DNA of 49,969 nt from Sphingobium faniae (GTDB lineage Bacteria; Pseudomonadota; Alphaproteobacteria; Sphingomonadales; Sphingomonadaceae), in assembly GCA_900100475.1 (NCBI GenBank), contig FMTU01000021.1:1-49969 (forward strand). Reading direction: 5' to 3'. The first letter of the stretch is position 1; every line of letters begins with the position of its first letter. Below the pieces are notes generated by a model. The model was not told where the DNA came from. It did no database searches and saw only the letters and a list, made by a program, of their open reading frames with translations. Made by a program: the position numbers and the translations under genes. Below, in pieces: positions 17,056 through 25,300 of this stretch.

Positions 17056-18324
17056 TCAGATGCGCGGCGTGTCGGCGGTGATGTCCCTCCAGTCGATGCT
17101 CTTCGGGAACACGCCTTCACGTGATCCGATGGATGCCTGAGGGATTCTGCCCGACCCGGTGCCGATTGCGGGCTCTCCACCTTGAACCGCCTTCGCGGCA
17201 TCGACCATCGTGCGCCTGAACTCGATGATGGCGACGTCCGAAGCGCCCAGCACATCATCGGTGCGATTGGCGATCGGTCCCATGCTGACCCACATCGCGA
17301 TATCCTGATGCGGGATGCCCGCGATACCGGTGAAGTCGCCGAGATCCATCTTCTTGCGGTCCTGGTGGTAACGATTGGCGTGATTGCGGAACGAGACCCA
17401 TTCCTGATCGAGGTGAACGCCTGGCTGCGCGCCCAGGAACTTGCGCCAGGTTTCGGTGTCGGGCGCGTTCGGCCCCCAGGCCATGAAGTGGAACCAGCTG
17501 TTCTCGTCGTCGATCGGCACGATCAGCGCGGTCACGTTGTAGGACGCGTTCGGGGGAATGCAGGCATAATAGGGCGCGACATATTCGGTGCGCCGGACAT
17601 ACTGGTTCTCGGTCGCGTTCTTGGCGGGCCGGCGCAGCGCGGCATAGTGGAACCCGTAGGATGTCCGTTCCGCCTCGAGGCGCGGCGCCTTGTCGGTGGT
17701 GGGACGGTACCATCCCTTGGAATCGGCGGCGGCGCGGTCAACCCGGGCCGGCACCATGTCGGAGGAATGCAGGTTCGACGAGTGCGCGCTGTCGATCTGC
17801 CCCTCGAGTATCTGCGCCCAATTGCAGTTGAGGCGGATCTTCGCGATCGCAACGTAGGTGTCTTCGGTCGGGGCGAAGGCCGGCGGATCGAACTCGGGAA
17901 CGGCGTTCTTGTCGCCGAACCAGGCCCACAGGTACCCGCCCCACTCCTTGACCGGGTACGACGGCTGCTTGACCTTCGACATCAGCGGGCTGCCTTCGGG
18001 CTCCGAAGGCATCGAAACGGTATTTCCCGCAGTGTCGAACGCCCAGCCGTGGTAGAGGCAGCGCAGGCCGCAATCCTCGTTGCGGGCATAGACGAGCGAA
18101 GCGAACCGGTGCGGGCACAACTCGTCCAGCAGGCCGATCTTGCCGTCCGGACTGCGGAAGGCGACGTACTTGCCGCCGAGCACCTCGACCAGCAACGGCG
18201 CGCCGCCGGGTTCCCTGACTTCCTCGAGCAGGCACACCGGCGTCCAGTGCTGGCGCATCAGTTTGCCCATTGGCGCATCGCCCTCGACGCGGGTCAGCAG
18301 ATCGTTCTCTTCAGGCGTGAGCAT
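17056..18324 (-). CDS. Rieske oxygenase, second phthalate-dioxygenase-type large subunit
   Basis: 422-residue ring-hydroxylating oxygenase. Rieske ligands are C70-P-H72 and C89-x2-H92; the catalytic iron site is in QILEGQIDSAHSSNLH (Asp178, His181, His186). It is clearly related to the oxygenase at 3450-4778 along the whole length but differs in the substrate half. It is divergent from the reductase gene at 18456, its probable electron donor. The ATG at 18322-18324 is chosen because it aligns with the paralogue start. The substrate could be phthalate, isophthalate or another aromatic carboxylate; sequence alone does not decide. Confidence 0.87.
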   Translation of the reverse strand: MLTPEENDLLTRVEGDAPMGKLMRQHWTPVCLLEEVREPGGAPLLVEVLGGKYVAFRSPDGKIGLLDELCPHRFASLVYARNEDCGLRCLYHGWAFDTAGNTVSMPSEPEGSPLMSKVKQPSYPVKEWGGYLWAWFGDKNAVPEFDPPAFAPTEDTYVAIAKIRLNCNWAQILEGQIDSAHSSNLHSSDMVPARVDRAAADSKGWYRPTTDKAPRLEAERTSYGFHYAALRRPAKNATENQYVRRTEYVAPYYACIPPNASYNVTALIVPIDDENSWFHFMAWGPNAPDTETWRKFLGAQPGVHLDQEWVSFRNHANRYHQDRKKMDLGDFTGIAGIPHQDIAMWVSMGPIANRTDDVLGASDVAIIEFRRTMVDAAKAVQGGEPAIGTGSGRIPQASIGSREGVFPKSIDWRDITADTPRI

Positions 18325-18336
18325 ATGTCCCTCCAT

Positions 18337-18417
18337 TTCACTTAGGAACCTAACCATAGTCCATTCTGGATCGCTATGTCCAGAGCTTGACGGAAAATAG
18401 TTCGTAGCCTAAGTGAA
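18337..18417. promoter_or_regulatory. Mirror-image operators in the Rieske/reductase divergent promoter
   Basis: TTCACTTAGG at 18337-18346 and its exact complement CCTAAGTGAA at 18408-18417 flank the divergent promoter region. The first is also part of the palindrome TTAGG-AA-CCTAA (18342-18353). On the plus strand a TTGACG at 18387-18392 is followed after 17 nt by sequence overlapping the second copy, so a protein bound there would cover the -10 region. On the minus strand the first copy lies close to the Rieske start. The MarR protein encoded at 19479 is the obvious candidate ligand. Confidence 0.5.
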
Positions 18418-18455
18418 GTCTTGGGACTCTCCAATGACAGGTCGGGACGTTCGGG

Positions 18456-19427
18456 ATGGGTGAACCCTCGGGAATGTTTGGCGCGGACAGCGCCGAATTG
18501 AATTTGCAGGTCGGCAAGCGGCGCAATCTGACGCCGGAGGTGGTTGAGTTCACCCTGGTTCGCGAAGATGGCGGCCTGTTGCCTCCGTTCACGCCGGGGG
18601 CGCACATCGCGGTCCAGACGCCGTCGGGCGCCGTGCGGCAGTACTCGCTCGTCGGCGATGGGGACGCGCCCAGGGAATATCGCATCGCGATCAAGCTTGA
18701 ACCGGCATCGCGCGGCGGATCATCGTCAATGATCGGGAATGCCCTGGAAGGAGCCCGGCTGACTGTTTCCGAACCGAAGAACGATTTCGAGATGGAAGCC
18801 GACAGCCGTTATCTCTTCATCGCCGCCGGGATCGGGGTCACTCCCATCTACTCGATGGCCCGGCATGCCGACGCCCAGGGTGCGGACTACCGCATCATCT
18901 ATCTGGCGCGCTCGCCGGACACCGCTCCCTATCTGGAAGAAATGAAGGAGGAGTTCGGCGAGCGGTTGCAACCGCACTTCACCGGGGGCGATTCCGCGAA
19001 GCGCTACGATTTCTGGGATGAGTTCGTCCAGCCGCGAAGCGAGCGCGTCTATTGCTGCGGCCCCAAGACGCTGATCGAGGAGATCCGCGATGTCTCGGGG
19101 CACTGGCCGGAAGGGAAAGTGCGGTTCGAGGATTTCAAGCCAGTTGAGGTGGTGAGGGCCGACGATGTGGCCTTCGACGTCCATCTCGCGAAGTCGAATG
19201 TGCGCTTCACCGTGCCGGCCGACCGGTCGATCATCGAGGCGATGCGCGAGAACGGGATCGCGACGGTCAGTTCGTGCGAGAGCGGCACCTGCGGCACTTG
19301 CAAGACGAGGCTGATCTCCGGCGCGGTCGATCACCGCGATCTGGTTCTCCGCGACGACGAGAAGAAAGACTTCATCATGACCTGCGTATCGCGGGCGAGA
19401 GAGGGCGAACTGGTGCTGGACCTCTAG
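18456..19427 (+). CDS. Phthalate-dioxygenase-type reductase (FMN, NADH, [2Fe-2S])
   Basis: 323-residue electron-transfer protein that passes electrons from NADH to a Rieske oxygenase. The order is flavin domain (RQYSLVGD), NAD domain (FIAAGIGVTPIYSMARH and YCCGPKTLIEEI) and a C-terminal plant-type ferredoxin with ligands C274, C279, C282 and C310. The C-terminal position of the ferredoxin is typical of class IA phthalate dioxygenase reductases. It is divergent from one Rieske gene and is the only reductase of this type in the window, so it may serve both oxygenases. An ATG at 18474 is an alternative start. Confidence 0.92.
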   Translation: MGEPSGMFGADSAELNLQVGKRRNLTPEVVEFTLVREDGGLLPPFTPGAHIAVQTPSGAVRQYSLVGDGDAPREYRIAIKLEPASRGGSSSMIGNALEGARLTVSEPKNDFEMEADSRYLFIAAGIGVTPIYSMARHADAQGADYRIIYLARSPDTAPYLEEMKEEFGERLQPHFTGGDSAKRYDFWDEFVQPRSERVYCCGPKTLIEEIRDVSGHWPEGKVRFEDFKPVEVVRADDVAFDVHLAKSNVRFTVPADRSIIEAMRENGIATVSSCESGTCGTCKTRLISGAVDHRDLVLRDDEKKDFIMTCVSRAREGELVLDL

Positions 19428-19478
19428 CGCCGCATTGGCCACAGGAGTTCATGCGAAGCAAGGCGGCAGGATAGGTCA

Positions 19479-19967
19479 ATGCGCGATCCGGGCACCGAGG
19501 ATGATAGTGACGCTGGTGATCCGGAACAGGATTTGGCGATGGAGGACAGCGTCGGCTTCCAGATCCGGGATGCCCATCGGCTGATGCAGCGCTATCTGCA
19601 AAGCCAGATCGAACCGCATGGGCTGTCGCTCGGCATGTGGTACTTCCTGCGGGCGCTGTGGTTTGAAGACGGGCTGACCCAGAGCGAGCTGTCCCGCAAG
19701 GTCGGGACCATGGAGCCGACGACTTTGGCCGCAATCAAGGCCATGATCGCCAGCGGACTGGTCGAGCGAAGGCGCAACCGGCACGACAACCGCAAGCTCA
19801 ACGTATACCTCACCCGCAAGGGACGCGCCCTCAAGGAAGTCCTCCTGCCCAAGGCCATGGGCGTCAACGCACACGCGACACGCGGCATCAGCCCCGAGGA
19901 ACTGCGGGTTCTGTCCGGTGTGCTGAAGAAGATTGCCGAGAACGTCTCCGGCGTTGCCGATGCGTAG
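19479..19967 (+). CDS. MarR-family transcriptional regulator
   Basis: 162-residue winged-helix regulator following the reductase gene by 51 bp. Core elements are SVGFQIRDAHRLMQRYL, GLTQSELSRKVGTMEPTTLA and the wing VERRRNRHDNRKLNVYLT. It is the paralogue of the MarR at 2832-3317. It is likely cotranscribed with the reductase and may bind the mirror-image sites at 18337-18417. The first 20 residues are acidic and not part of the core; a downstream ATG (MEDSVGF) is possible. Confidence 0.88.
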   Translation: MRDPGTEDDSDAGDPEQDLAMEDSVGFQIRDAHRLMQRYLQSQIEPHGLSLGMWYFLRALWFEDGLTQSELSRKVGTMEPTTLAAIKAMIASGLVERRRNRHDNRKLNVYLTRKGRALKEVLLPKAMGVNAHATRGISPEELRVLSGVLKKIAENVSGVADA

Positions 19968-20097
19968 TCCGTATCGTGTCGGGCTTTCGGTGCTAGTTCA
20001 CCTCTGAAGTCCAAAAATCATGCAATACAAGGCATTAGATGCCGTGCAGGATCGAGCATCGGCCTCGCTTGGCTTTGGCAAAAAGAACTCTAGCAAT

Positions 20098-20162
20098 TTT
20101 CACCGGAAATACATACGGTGAAATTCCTTCGAGGAATCGGCGGTCAGTGCCGACCGCCGATT
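20098..20162. promoter_or_regulatory. Three consecutive inverted repeats upstream of the TAXI-type gene
   Basis: Within 65 bp there are TTTCACCG/CGGTGAAA (20098-20105 and 20116-20123), ATTCCT-TCG-AGGAAT (20123-20137) and AATCGGCGGTC/GACCGCCGATT (20135-20145 and 20152-20162). All arms are perfect, and neighbouring repeats share one or three bases. They end 43 bp before the start codon. They could be operators or alternative RNA stems in a leader; the last resembles a terminator stem without U-tract. Confidence 0.5.
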
Positions 20163-20205
20163 CGGCGGCTATGACTATCGACACAGACCAAGAGAGGAGC
20201 GGACG

Positions 20206-21186
20206 ATGACAGGACCGGCAGGAGTGCCCAAGACCCATGGGCCAAGGGTCGATTTCAAGATCATGGGCGATTGGGGCAACGCGAACTTTCACGCGATTGC
20301 CGGATGGATCATGGCCCATCTGCGTTGGCAGTCCGAACGGGGATCGAGCTTCTGGATCAAGACCGGTACGGGTTACGGCGATAACATCGCCTCGCTTGTG
20401 AGCGGCGAAGTCGATCTGACCATCACCACGCCTTACGATGTGGTCCCGAAGTGGGCCCGGGAAGGGAGCAACTACTTCGCCGGCAAGGAGCCTGCCCCCT
20501 TCATCCGCTCGCTTGGCTGGCTGCCCCAGACCGACAAGCTGGTGTTCGCGATCCGCGAGGACACGGGTATCACTTCGTTCAAGGATATCCGCGATCGGAA
20601 GTTTCCGCTCAAGCTCGCGAGCGGCTTCCGCACGGAAGACAACATCATGATGTGGGCTATCGACAGGGTGCTGGAGGAACACGGCATCGAGATCGAGCCC
20701 TGGGGCGGTGAATGGCTGGAGCACGACTTCCCCCGCATCTGCGTGCCATTCGTCACGAACGGCCTTGCCAACTCGGTCATCAACGAAGCAATCGTGGTGC
20801 CGCAGTGGCGTGAATTGGTCGAAAAGGTGCCGATGCGTTTCCTTTCCTACGAGGAAGACGCGCTGAAGGCGCTTTCCAGCAAATACGGCCTGGTGCCGAG
20901 CATCATGCCCAAGGGCTATCTCAAGGCTCCGGAAGACATCGCGTGCATCGACTGGTCGAACTGGGCGATCCTGGTCCGCGAGGACATGTCGGAAGAGCAG
21001 GCCTATCTGGTCACTTCGATCATGGTCGAACAGCGGGCCGAACTGGAGGCGCGTTATCGTCACCATCCGCCGGAACATGCCGCCATGACCTATCCGATCG
21101 ACCCCTACGCAATGTGGCAAGGCCTTGGCGCGCCGCTTCACCCGGGCGCGGAACGGTATTATCGCGAACACGGCTACATGAAGTAG
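20206..21186 (+). CDS. TAXI-family (TRAP-type) solute-binding-like protein without signal peptide
   Basis: 326-residue protein with the TAXI binding-protein pattern: FKIMGDWGNANFHAIAGWIM near the start, WIKTGTGYGDNIASLVSGEVDLTI and, later, FKDIRDRKFPLKLASG. Normal TAXI proteins are exported and work with TRAP membrane subunits. Here the N-terminus (MTGPAGVPKTHGPRVDF) has no hydrophobic signal, and no TRAP permease genes lie nearby. Pht5 in this window is an enzyme built on the same kind of fold, so a cytoplasmic enzyme or ligand sensor is possible. It has a GAGGAG ribosome-binding site, lies between a MarR gene and an MFS gene, and is followed by a strong hairpin. Its function is not known to me. 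Confidence 0.75.
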   Translation: MTGPAGVPKTHGPRVDFKIMGDWGNANFHAIAGWIMAHLRWQSERGSSFWIKTGTGYGDNIASLVSGEVDLTITTPYDVVPKWAREGSNYFAGKEPAPFIRSLGWLPQTDKLVFAIREDTGITSFKDIRDRKFPLKLASGFRTEDNIMMWAIDRVLEEHGIEIEPWGGEWLEHDFPRICVPFVTNGLANSVINEAIVVPQWRELVEKVPMRFLSYEEDALKALSSKYGLVPSIMPKGYLKAPEDIACIDWSNWAILVREDMSEEQAYLVTSIMVEQRAELEARYRHHPPEHAAMTYPIDPYAMWQGLGAPLHPGAERYYREHGYMK

Positions 21187-21197
21187 CAGGCATTGGT

Positions 21198-21225
21198 GCA
21201 CGGGGCGGCGTACGCCGCCCCGTGC
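21198..21225. terminator. 28-bp perfect palindrome after the TAXI-type gene
   Basis: A continuous perfect palindrome (GCACGGGGCGGCGT followed by its complement) starts 12 bp after the stop codon at 21186. It would fold into a very stable GC hairpin. No U-tract follows. Position suggests transcription termination or 3'-end protection of the mRNA. Confidence 0.6.
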
Positions 21226-21352
21226 CGGATTTCGCAAGCAGTCTGGCGCGAAGGCCGGGGCCGGTAACGCTCCAGTCTTTTCATTCTCACCGGTTTGCTT
21301 GCAGTTGGCGGTCCCCAAAGAAAGCGCGCCATCGCCTGGGAGGGCATCGAGA

Positions 21353-22714
21353 GTGACATCGCGGCAGGACATCCCAATCCAGGTGAGCCGTCCGGTTGCG
21401 GGTCGGCTCGGCGATGAGGTTTCGCCATCACCCGCTCGCTCCTGGCTCATGGCAATCTTCATCGCCATGCTGACGATCCTGTCGGTCATGGATCGCAACA
21501 TAATCGCATTGTTCCTTGACCAGATTCGAACCGATCTGGCGATGAGTGAAGTCGAAGCCAGCATCATTTATGGCGGGGCATTCGCGATCACCTTCTCGCT
21601 CGTGGGCTTGCCCGCCGGTTGGGCCGTCGACCGGATGTCGCGGCGCAAGGTGATGTTCGCCGGTGTGATCACCTGGAGTCTGGCGACGATGGCATGCGGG
21701 TTGGCGACGGGTTTCCGATCGATGCTGGCCGCGCGCGCTGCCGTGGGCGCGGGGGAGGCTGTCCTGGCACCGAGCGCGCACGCGATCATCTCCGACTCCT
21801 TCCCGCCCGAAAAGCGGACCTTGCCATTTGCCTTCTATTCCATGGGACAGAAGGCGGGTGCAGCCATTGCGCTGATCGCGGGCGGATTCCTCGCCACCCT
21901 TTTCGCACCCCAGCAGATGTTCGAGGTCGTGGAGGGCCTTCAGTTCAAGGGCTGGCAAATCATATTATTTGTCATCGCGGCGCCCGGCGTATTTTTCGCG
22001 CTGCTCATCTTTGCATTCGCGGAGCCCCCGCGAGCCACTGGAACTGATCAAGCCCGGCAGGTGGGCTACAAGCAGTACTTTCCGCATCTGAAGCGTCATT
22101 GGCGGTTCTATTTCGGTCACCACCTTGGGTTCATCATGGCGCAGAGCGTCTATGTTGCGATCCTCGCCTGGAGTCCGGCCTATTTTACACGAGTCTTCGG
22201 CTGGTCGGCATCGGATGTCGGATTTAAGCTCGGGGTGGCCCTCGTTGCAGGGCCGCTCATTTCGCTCCCGTTGCACGGATGGGTATGTGACCACCTGTTT
22301 AGGCGCGGTGTACGTGACGTTCACCTGCGTTATCAGTATGTCATGCTGCCGATCGGCGTATTGCCGCTATGTGCCGGCTACCTTGCATCCAGCGGCGGCG
22401 CGGCGATCGTGCTCTTGACATTGGGGCTTGCGCTGATCGCCGGCAGCGCTGCCGCCACAACGGCGGCCCTGCAACTGTCGGTTTCAAGCAACCTCAGAGG
22501 CAAGGCGGCGTCGATCTGGGTCCTGAGCGGCGGGCTAGCATCTCTGGTTGGCCCGACATCGGTGGCATTGATCAACGAAAACCTGTTCGCGGCGAGCAAT
22601 ACCATCGGGACAAGCCTGGCGATCTTCGTCGTCGTGTCCCTCTTGCTGGCAGTGCTGCTGTACGAGTTCGCCAGAAGGGAGTTTGGCAGGATCCGGCCCG
22701 ACGCAGTGCCATAG
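21353..22714 (+). CDS. Major facilitator superfamily transporter
   Basis: 453-residue integral membrane protein with about twelve hydrophobic segments. The start of the first is SWLMAIFIAMLTILSVMDRNI, with the ILSVMDR motif common in aromatic-acid and spinster-like MFS carriers. The loop 2-3 motif is GWAVDRMSRRKVM, and GAGEAVLAPSAHAIISD marks TM4-5. The GTG at 21353 is preceded by GGGAGGG (21337-21343 region) and is preferred over the TTG at 21299. It ends a plus-strand run with the reductase, MarR and TAXI-type genes. Uptake of the substrate of the second Rieske oxygenase is a reasonable guess. Confidence 0.83.
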   Translation: MTSRQDIPIQVSRPVAGRLGDEVSPSPARSWLMAIFIAMLTILSVMDRNIIALFLDQIRTDLAMSEVEASIIYGGAFAITFSLVGLPAGWAVDRMSRRKVMFAGVITWSLATMACGLATGFRSMLAARAAVGAGEAVLAPSAHAIISDSFPPEKRTLPFAFYSMGQKAGAAIALIAGGFLATLFAPQQMFEVVEGLQFKGWQIILFVIAAPGVFFALLIFAFAEPPRATGTDQARQVGYKQYFPHLKRHWRFYFGHHLGFIMAQSVYVAILAWSPAYFTRVFGWSASDVGFKLGVALVAGPLISLPLHGWVCDHLFRRGVRDVHLRYQYVMLPIGVLPLCAGYLASSGGAAIVLLTLGLALIAGSAAATTAALQLSVSSNLRGKAASIWVLSGGLASLVGPTSVALINENLFAASNTIGTSLAIFVVVSLLLAVLLYEFARREFGRIRPDAVP

Positions 22715-22839
22715 GCTCGATCGGTTTGACCCGGCCTCCGGGTCATCCACCAGCAAGGTTGGCGCGCCGACGCCGGATGTAGCGGTGAAGAATGTTTCGG
22801 CATCCTTTTGTGTGGCGCCGTTTCGGGTATTGCGAAACA

Positions 22840-22995
22840 TCAGTCGCCAGCGGGTTCCAACGCGTTCCGGCCAATTCTGAAGATCGTGGCCAGCTCCGCA
22901 ACGCGCTCCCCAAGAAGCGCGGCGCTCTCCTTGTCCGAAGCTGGCGGTGCCTCGTTCGGGCCTTGGTCGACATTTGCCTGATACCAAGGTGCATT
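22840..22995 (-). pseudogene. C-terminal remnant of a flavodoxin-family NAD(P)H oxidoreductase
   Basis: The minus-strand frame ending at 22840 encodes INAPWYQANVDQGP and PPASDKESAALLGERVAEL, which resembles the C-terminus of NAD(P)H-dependent FMN/quinone reductases of the flavodoxin fold. Its upstream part is replaced by an IS630 end near 22995. Only about 50 residues remain. The identification is from memory of the family and is moderate. The 22715-22839 stretch between it and the MFS gene holds nothing I can identify. Confidence 0.5.
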
Positions 22996-22997
22996 GA

Positions 22998-23297
22998 TCA
23001 GTACCCATGTGCCCATTGGCGCATTCCGATGGACATGATGCGCCAGGGCTGATCGACGAGCCTGTTCCAGGCGAAGCAGCAGTGGTCGACGATGTCGTCG
23101 TAGGATTTGAAGATGCGGTTCGACAACCAGTTGTCGCGCATGAACTGCCACACGTTCTCGACCGGGTTGAGCTCCGGACACCTCGGCGGCAGCGGCATCA
23201 GCGTGATGTTGGGAGGCACGACCAGTTCGGCCGATCCGTGCCATCCGGCCTGATCGAGCAGAAGGACCGCATGCGCCCCGGGCTCGACGTGGAAGGC
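22998..23297 (-). pseudogene. IS630-family transposase, C-terminal fragment
   Basis: The fragment encodes PGAHAVLLLDQAGWHGSAEL, LPPRCPELNPVENVWQF and the family-typical end CCFAWNRLVDQPWRIMSI. The second catalytic Asp (LLLDQ) and the Glu (NPVENVW) are present, but the first Asp and the DNA-binding domains are missing. At about 23297 it meets a serine recombinase remnant on the other strand. It is a different IS630 subgroup from the copy at 1.7-2.5 kb. Confidence 0.8.
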
Positions 23298-24506
23298 GGC
23301 TACGTCAGCTGGGAGCGCTCGGAGGATATCCGGAAGATGGTGAGCGATAATGTTCCCACCAGTCAGCATCATGGAGCGCCCAAGCACGGCGACGCATTGC
23401 TTGCTGGGCTCATCCGTTGCCGACGCTGCGGACGCAAGCTGACGGTGCGCTACACCGGCGCCAAGCATGATATCCCACGTTATTCCTGTTGGCGGGGCCT
23501 GCTCGATAACGGCGAGCCGCGCTGCATCGCGTTCGGCGGATTGCGGGTCGACGATGCGATCGAGCGGGCTCTATTGCAGGTTCTTGAACCCGGAGCGATC
23601 GCCGCCTCGGTTGAGGCCGAAGCACAAGCGGCCGATCGCCGCGATCAAGTCCGTGATGTGTTGATGCGTGATCTCGAGGCGGCACGCTACGCAGCCGACC
23701 GGGCTTTCCGGCAATATGATGCCGCCGATCCGCAGAACCGATTGGTGGCAGCCGAACTGGAAACGCGATGGAACCGCGCCCTCACGCGTGCCGGCGAGGT
23801 GGAAGCCAGGATTGTCGCGCACGATGCCTCGACAGCACATCCGGCCTTACCGTCGCTCAAGGATATTGATGGTCTTGCCAGCGATCTCGAAGCAGTGTGG
23901 AACGCCCCGCAGTCCGATGCGCGGCTGAAGAAGCGCATCGTGCGCACTCTCATCCAGGAGGTGGTCGCCGACATTGATCACGACGCATCCGAGATCGTGC
24001 TGCTGATCCACTGGGTCGGCGGTGTTCACACCGATTTGCGGCTGCCGAGGCGCCGCAAAGGACAGCGCAACAGCACCTCCGCCGACATCATTGCCGCCGT
24101 GCGCGAACTGGTTCTCATCGCCAATGACGATCTGATCGCCGGCATCCTAAACCGCAACGGGCTGGTGACGGGGCACGGCAACCGCTGGACTCGCGAGCGG
24201 GTCACCGCGCTTCGATCACATCACCGGATTCCCGTCTTCCGCACGGTCGCTGACGGTCCCGCGCCGTGGCTCAACCTGAGCCAGGCTGCCCGCCACATCG
24301 GCGTGGCATCCAAAACTCTCCGGATCGCCGCCGAAGCCGGCGAGATCAAAGGCATCCACCCTCTGCCGGAAGGCCCATGGATATTCTGTCGCACCGAACT
24401 CGACGGATCAGCCGCCCATCACCTTGCAAAACGAGCGCGGCAAAATCCAAAATACCCCACGGGATCGCATCCCGATCAACAAACCCTATTTTCTTCAACC
24501 ACATAG
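23298..24506 (+). pseudogene. Large serine recombinase, N-terminal catalytic domain missing
   Basis: About 400 residues remain, from GGYVSWERSEDIRKMVSDNV to the natural-looking C-terminus. The zinc-ribbon motif LIRCRRCGRKLTVRYTG, followed by YSCWRG and CIAFGGLRVDDAIERAL, is typical of large serine recombinases found in sphingomonad and rhizobial islands. A C-terminal helix-turn-helix (WLNLSQAARHIGVASKTLR) is present. The resolvase catalytic domain with its Ser nucleophile is absent; upstream sequence belongs to the IS630 fragment on the opposite strand. The long open frame back to 23007 is accidental. Confidence 0.8.
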
Positions 24507-24517
24507 ACAGATGGGTG

Positions 24518-25300
24518 TTATGAAGCAGGATTGTAATAGGTGATCCATCGGCCAAGACCAGCCTTCAGCTCCGATCCGGTCTCGAAGGCGTGGAGGTAGA
24601 CGCACTCATACTTCAAAGATCGCCAGAGGCGCTCGATGAAGACGTTGTCCATCCATCGCCCCCGACCATCCATGCTGATGCGGATTTCAGCGTCGCGCAG
24701 CACGCTGGTGAACGCGAAGCTGGTAAACTGGCTACCCTGGTCGGTGTTGAAGATTTCCGGCCTGCCGTAGCGGGCCAGTGCCTCCTCCAGCGCCGCGACG
24801 CAGAAGCCGGCATCCATCGTGTTCGACAGTCGCCAGGCCAGCACCTTGCGCGTTGCCCAGTCCATGATCGCCACCAGGTAAAGGAACCCGCGACGCATGG
24901 GCAGATAGGTCACGTCGGCGCACCACACGTGGTTTGGCCGCTCGATCGCCAGTTTGCGCAGCAGGTACGGATAGACCCGGTGCTGCGGATGCGGATCGCT
25001 CGTGCGCGGCCGCTGGTAGATCGGCGTCAGGCCCATCTTTGCCATCAGCCGCCGAGCCCGGCGGCGACCGACCTCATAACCAGCGCGCCGCAGGTGCCGC
25101 GCCATCTGCCGGCTGCCGTACCACGGGCACTCCATGAAGGTCTCGTCGATCACCGTCATCAGTGCCAGCGTCTCGTCCGTTTCCGGCACCGGCGCGTAGT
25201 AATAGGACGAGCGGCTGATCCGCAGCAGACGGCATTGCGCCGAGATCGACAGGCGGTGGTGAGCAGCTTCAACCATCGCCCGCCTCCGGTCCACGCTCAT
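24518..25300 (-). CDS. IS3 transposase orfB (DDE domain), C-terminally truncated
   Basis: 260-residue integrase-core transposase. The HTH_21 part has YGSRQMARHLRRAGYEVG. The catalytic residues are Asp in VWCADVTYLP, Asp in IFNTDQGSQF and Glu in NVFIERLWRSLKYE. The natural end (usually YYN followed by RPHSALGG) is replaced by PAS and a stop, so about 25 residues are missing. The orfB ATG overlaps the orfA stop (ATGA), and a TTTTTT run just upstream offers a -1 slip that would make an OrfAB fusion. Confidence 0.88.
   Translation of the reverse strand: MSVDRRRAMVEAAHHRLSISAQCRLLRISRSSYYYAPVPETDETLALMTVIDETFMECPWYGSRQMARHLRRAGYEVGRRRARRLMAKMGLTPIYQRPRTSDPHPQHRVYPYLLRKLAIERPNHVWCADVTYLPMRRGFLYLVAIMDWATRKVLAWRLSNTMDAGFCVAALEEALARYGRPEIFNTDQGSQFTSFAFTSVLRDAEIRISMDGRGRWMDNVFIERLWRSLKYECVYLHAFETGSELKAGLGRWITYYNPAS

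Noticed and set aside
20035..21567. 510-codon open frame on the minus strand opposite the TAXI-type gene
   Set aside because: It is antisense to a gene with clear family motifs and a ribosome-binding site, has no recognisable domain and is Arg/His/Asp-rich, as expected for the complement of GC-rich coding DNA.
23007..23297. N-terminal part of the 499-codon serine recombinase frame
   Set aside because: This part is the complement of an IS630 transposase fragment and has no recombinase motifs.
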